A stretch of 6,162 nucleotides of DNA from Chloroflexota bacterium (GTDB lineage: Bacteria; Chloroflexota; Anaerolineae; Anaerolineales; JACQED01): contig JACQED010000394.1 of NCBI GenBank assembly GCA_016200785.1, positions 1 to 6,162 on the forward strand, in the 5' to 3' direction. The position numbers were made by a program, and so were the translations under genes. A model generated the notes under the pieces. It saw only the letters and a program-made list of their open reading frames with translations, did not search any database and was not told where the DNA came from. Each line of letters begins with the position of its first letter. Position 1 is the first letter of the stretch. Of the stretch, positions 4,251 through 6,162 are shown piece by piece.

Positions 4251-5318
4251 ATGAAGGGCCTGATCCTCTCGGGCGGCAAAGGCACGCGCCTTTATCCCCT
4301 CACTTACACCCGCGCCAAGCAACTCATCCCCGTCGCCAACGAGCCGGTGCTCTTCCGCGTCATCCGCGCTATCCGCGACGCGGGCATCGGCGAGATCGGG
4401 ATCGTCGTCGGCGACACCGCGCCCGAAATCAAAGAGGCGGTGAAGGACGGCGAGCGGTGGGGAGTGAGGATCAATTATATTCCTCAAGGAGCGCCGCTCG
4501 GGCTGGCGCACGCCGTCAAAATCTCGCAAGACTTTCTCGGTGACGAACGCTTCGTCATGTTCCTCGGCGACAACGTGATTCAGGGCGGCATCAGCCCGTT
4601 GATCTCGCAATTCGCCGACAGCCAGTGGAACTCGCAGATCGTTCTCACGAAAGTGCCCAATCCCCAGCAATTCGGCGTCGCCGAACTCGACGGCGACGGG
4701 CGCATCAAACGACTCGTCGAAAAGCCGAAGGAGCCGCCCTCCGACCTGGCGCTGGTCGGCATCTACATGTTCGACGCTCACGTCTTCGAGGCGGTCAACG
4801 CCATCAAGGCCTCGTGGCGCAATGAGCTGGAGATCACCGACGCGATCCAATGGCTGATCGAGCACGGCCACAGCGTGCATCCCTACATTCATCGCGGCTG
4901 GTGGATCGACACCGGCAAGCCGATGGATATGCTCTCGGCCAACGCGCACGTTCTTGAGGAGTTGACGCCGGCGATTGAGGGAACGGTGGACGCAGACTCG
5001 AAGGTGGACAGGCGCGTGACGGTGCAAAAAGGCGCGACGATCATCAACAGCACCGTGCGCGGCCCGACGATCATCGGCGAGAACTGCCGTATCGAGAACG
5101 CTTACGTCGGCCCCTTCACCTCGATCTACCACGACGCCGTGATCGAGAACAGCGAGATCGAGAATTCCATCGTCCTCGAATTCTCCCGCATCGTCGGCGT
5201 CCCGGCGCGCATTCAGGACAGCCTGATTGGCCGCAACGCCGTCGTCACCCGCTCGGACGTGAAGCCGACGGCAATCAAGTTGAATTTGGGCGACTACGGC
5301 CAGGTCGGAGTGCTGTGA
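4251..5318 (+). CDS. rmlA: Glucose-1-phosphate thymidylyltransferase, long form
   Basis: This cytoplasmic enzyme joins glucose-1-phosphate and dTTP to make dTDP-glucose and pyrophosphate, the first step of the dTDP-deoxysugar pathway. Its 355 residues match the long RmlA type, with a C-terminal left-handed beta-helix absent from the roughly 290-residue form. Motifs: G-G-K-G-T-R-L-Y-P-L-T at 8-18 and K23 (nucleotide-binding loop), L-G-D-N at 105-108 (metal-binding Asp107), F-G-V-A-E at 141-145, V-E-K-P at 156-159, G-I-Y-M-F-D at 170-175, E-L-E-I-T-D at 192-197 and W-I-D-T-G at 218-222 (second metal Asp220). Residues from about 240 show I-I, V-x-G-P and I-E-N hexapeptide-like repeats of the beta-helix. 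No Shine-Dalgarno is visible before the ATG, and a palindromic element ends 11 nt upstream. The stop overlaps rmlB (GTGA). The exact nucleotide and sugar of long-form enzymes can vary, so the substrate is inferred. Confidence 0.92.
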   Translation: MKGLILSGGKGTRLYPLTYTRAKQLIPVANEPVLFRVIRAIRDAGIGEIGIVVGDTAPEIKEAVKDGERWGVRINYIPQGAPLGLAHAVKISQDFLGDERFVMFLGDNVIQGGISPLISQFADSQWNSQIVLTKVPNPQQFGVAELDGDGRIKRLVEKPKEPPSDLALVGIYMFDAHVFEAVNAIKASWRNELEITDAIQWLIEHGHSVHPYIHRGWWIDTGKPMDMLSANAHVLEELTPAIEGTVDADSKVDRRVTVQKGATIINSTVRGPTIIGENCRIENAYVGPFTSIYHDAVIENSEIENSIVLEFSRIVGVPARIQDSLIGRNAVVTRSDVKPTAIKLNLGDYGQVGVL

Positions 5319-6162
5319 AGAATATTCTGGTTACGGGCGGAGCGGGCTTCATCGGCTCGAACTTCGCCCGCTATATGATCCGCAAATACCCGGCGTACAA
5401 AATCGTCGTTTACGACAAACTGACTTATGCAGGGAATTTGAACAACCTGCTCGACGTTCACGACGACCCGCGCTACCGCTTCGTTCGCGGTGACATCGCC
5501 GACAAGCACGGATTGGAAGCGGCGATCCGCGAGCACGAGATTGACACCCTGGTGAACTTCGCGGCGGAGAGTCACGTGGATCGCTCGATCCTCGCGCCCG
5601 ACGCTTTCATTCACACCGACGTGGTCGGCACGTACGTCCTGCTGGAGGCGGCGCGCAGTTTCGGACTCGAACGAGTCCACCAAGTCTCGACCGACGAAGT
5701 GTACGGTTCGATTCCCGTCGGCTCTTTCAAAGAGGGCGATCCGCTGGAGCCGAACAGCCCGTACGCCGCGTCGAAGGCCGGGGGCGAATTGATGGCGCGG
5801 GCGTACCACGCAACTTACGGGCTGAACGCCGTCGTCACGCGCGGGAGCAACACCTTCGGCCCGTATCAGTATCCGGAGAAAGTCGCGCCGCTGTTCATCA
5901 CCAACGCGATGGACGACGAGCCACTGCCGCTGTACGGTGATGGGATGCAAGTGCGCGATTGGTTGTACGTCGAGGATCACTGCGCTGGGATTGATCTCGT
6001 CCTGCACCGGGGGGAGCCGGGCGGCGTTTACAACCTCGGCGGCGGCAACGAACGGCGCAACATTGAAGTGACCCGACTCATTCTCAAACTGCTCGGCAAG
6101 CCGGAGACTCTCATCAGGCGCGTCGCCGACCGCCCCGGCCACGACCGCCGTTACGCGCTCGA
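5315..6162 (+). CDS. rmlB: dTDP-glucose 4,6-dehydratase (3' end beyond window)
   Basis: An NAD-dependent short-chain dehydrogenase of the extended type that converts dTDP-glucose to dTDP-4-keto-6-deoxyglucose, directly after the rmlA product. The window holds 282 codons and stops inside the gene; family members are about 320-350 residues, so roughly 40-60 are missing. Motifs: T-G-G-A-G-F-I-G at 7-14 (NAD-binding), D-K-L-T-Y-A-G-N at 34-41, F-A-A-E-S-H-V-D-R-S at 82-91, the catalytic S-T-D-E-V-Y-G at 125-131 (Thr126, Asp127, Glu128), Y150 and K154 of the Y-x3-K pair, and R-G-S-N-T-F-G-P-Y-Q at 176-185. The Asp-Glu pair separates it from plain 4-epimerases. The GTG start at 5315 overlaps the rmlA stop and has GGAG at 5307-5310. 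rmlC and rmlD might follow outside the window. Confidence 0.93.
   Translation, partial: MKNILVTGGAGFIGSNFARYMIRKYPAYKIVVYDKLTYAGNLNNLLDVHDDPRYRFVRGDIADKHGLEAAIREHEIDTLVNFAAESHVDRSILAPDAFIHTDVVGTYVLLEAARSFGLERVHQVSTDEVYGSIPVGSFKEGDPLEPNSPYAASKAGGELMARAYHATYGLNAVVTRGSNTFGPYQYPEKVAPLFITNAMDDEPLPLYGDGMQVRDWLYVEDHCAGIDLVLHRGEPGGVYNLGGGNERRNIEVTRLILKLLGKPETLIRRVADRPGHDRRYAL

Noticed and set aside
4239..5132. 297-codon open frame on the - strand opposite rmlA
   Set aside because: The + strand carries all RmlA motifs; the antisense frame is a by-product of G+C-rich codon use.
5294..6142. 282-codon open frame on the - strand opposite rmlB
   Set aside because: Same reason: the + strand has every dehydratase motif, and the antisense product resembles nothing I know.

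Overview
This window is a piece of a bacterial surface-polysaccharide (capsule, O-antigen or exopolysaccharide) gene cluster. All recognisable genes lie on the + strand. It is fairly G+C-rich with many GTG/ATG starts and overlapping gene ends. Three things are reminiscent of Chloroflexota (Anaerolineae-like) genomes: the gene families, the extended -10 promoter, and the intergenic repeats built from CACGAAT-type and AACCGCGAAG-type words. That assignment is inference from memory of such genomes and was not tested.

Layout. Positions 1-34 may hold the last codons of an upstream gene. Positions 98-448 encode a DUF5674-family protein (or 56-448 if an earlier GTG is used). This overlaps by 4 nt a small helical protein of unknown function (445-810), which overlaps by 1 nt a family-4 glycosyltransferase (810-1749). 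The glycosyltransferase is broken: its N- and C-terminal halves are both well preserved but lie in different frames, and about 50-70 residues between them are missing. It is annotated as a pseudogene, or possibly an assembly error. Next come two Wzz/CpsC-type polysaccharide co-polymerase subunits (1779-2459 and 2721-3449), separated by a 260-bp intergenic region full of nested inverted repeats. The second overlaps by 4 nt a CpsD/CapB-type tyrosine-kinase ATPase (3446-4123). A second palindromic intergenic element (4135-4239) precedes rmlA, long form (4251-5318), which overlaps rmlB by 4 nt (5315 to the window end, incomplete).

How the genes work together. RmlA and RmlB make dTDP-glucose and dTDP-4-keto-6-deoxyglucose, the first two steps toward dTDP-L-rhamnose or other deoxysugars used by glycosyltransferases. 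The Wzz-like proteins and the BY-kinase would control chain length and export of the polymer. The glycosyltransferase would have added one sugar of the repeat unit.

The most noteworthy non-gene content is the pair of intergenic palindromic elements. The first (2459-2684) has a 34-bp-arm hairpin made of four 9-mer units per arm, enclosed by a 10-bp exact inverted repeat and then by an outer CAATGA-type inverted repeat. The second (4135-4239) has 20-bp outer arms, 14-bp inner arms and a competing local hairpin, and ends 11 nt before a start codon with no visible Shine-Dalgarno. No tRNA, rRNA, CRISPR array or transposase gene was seen.
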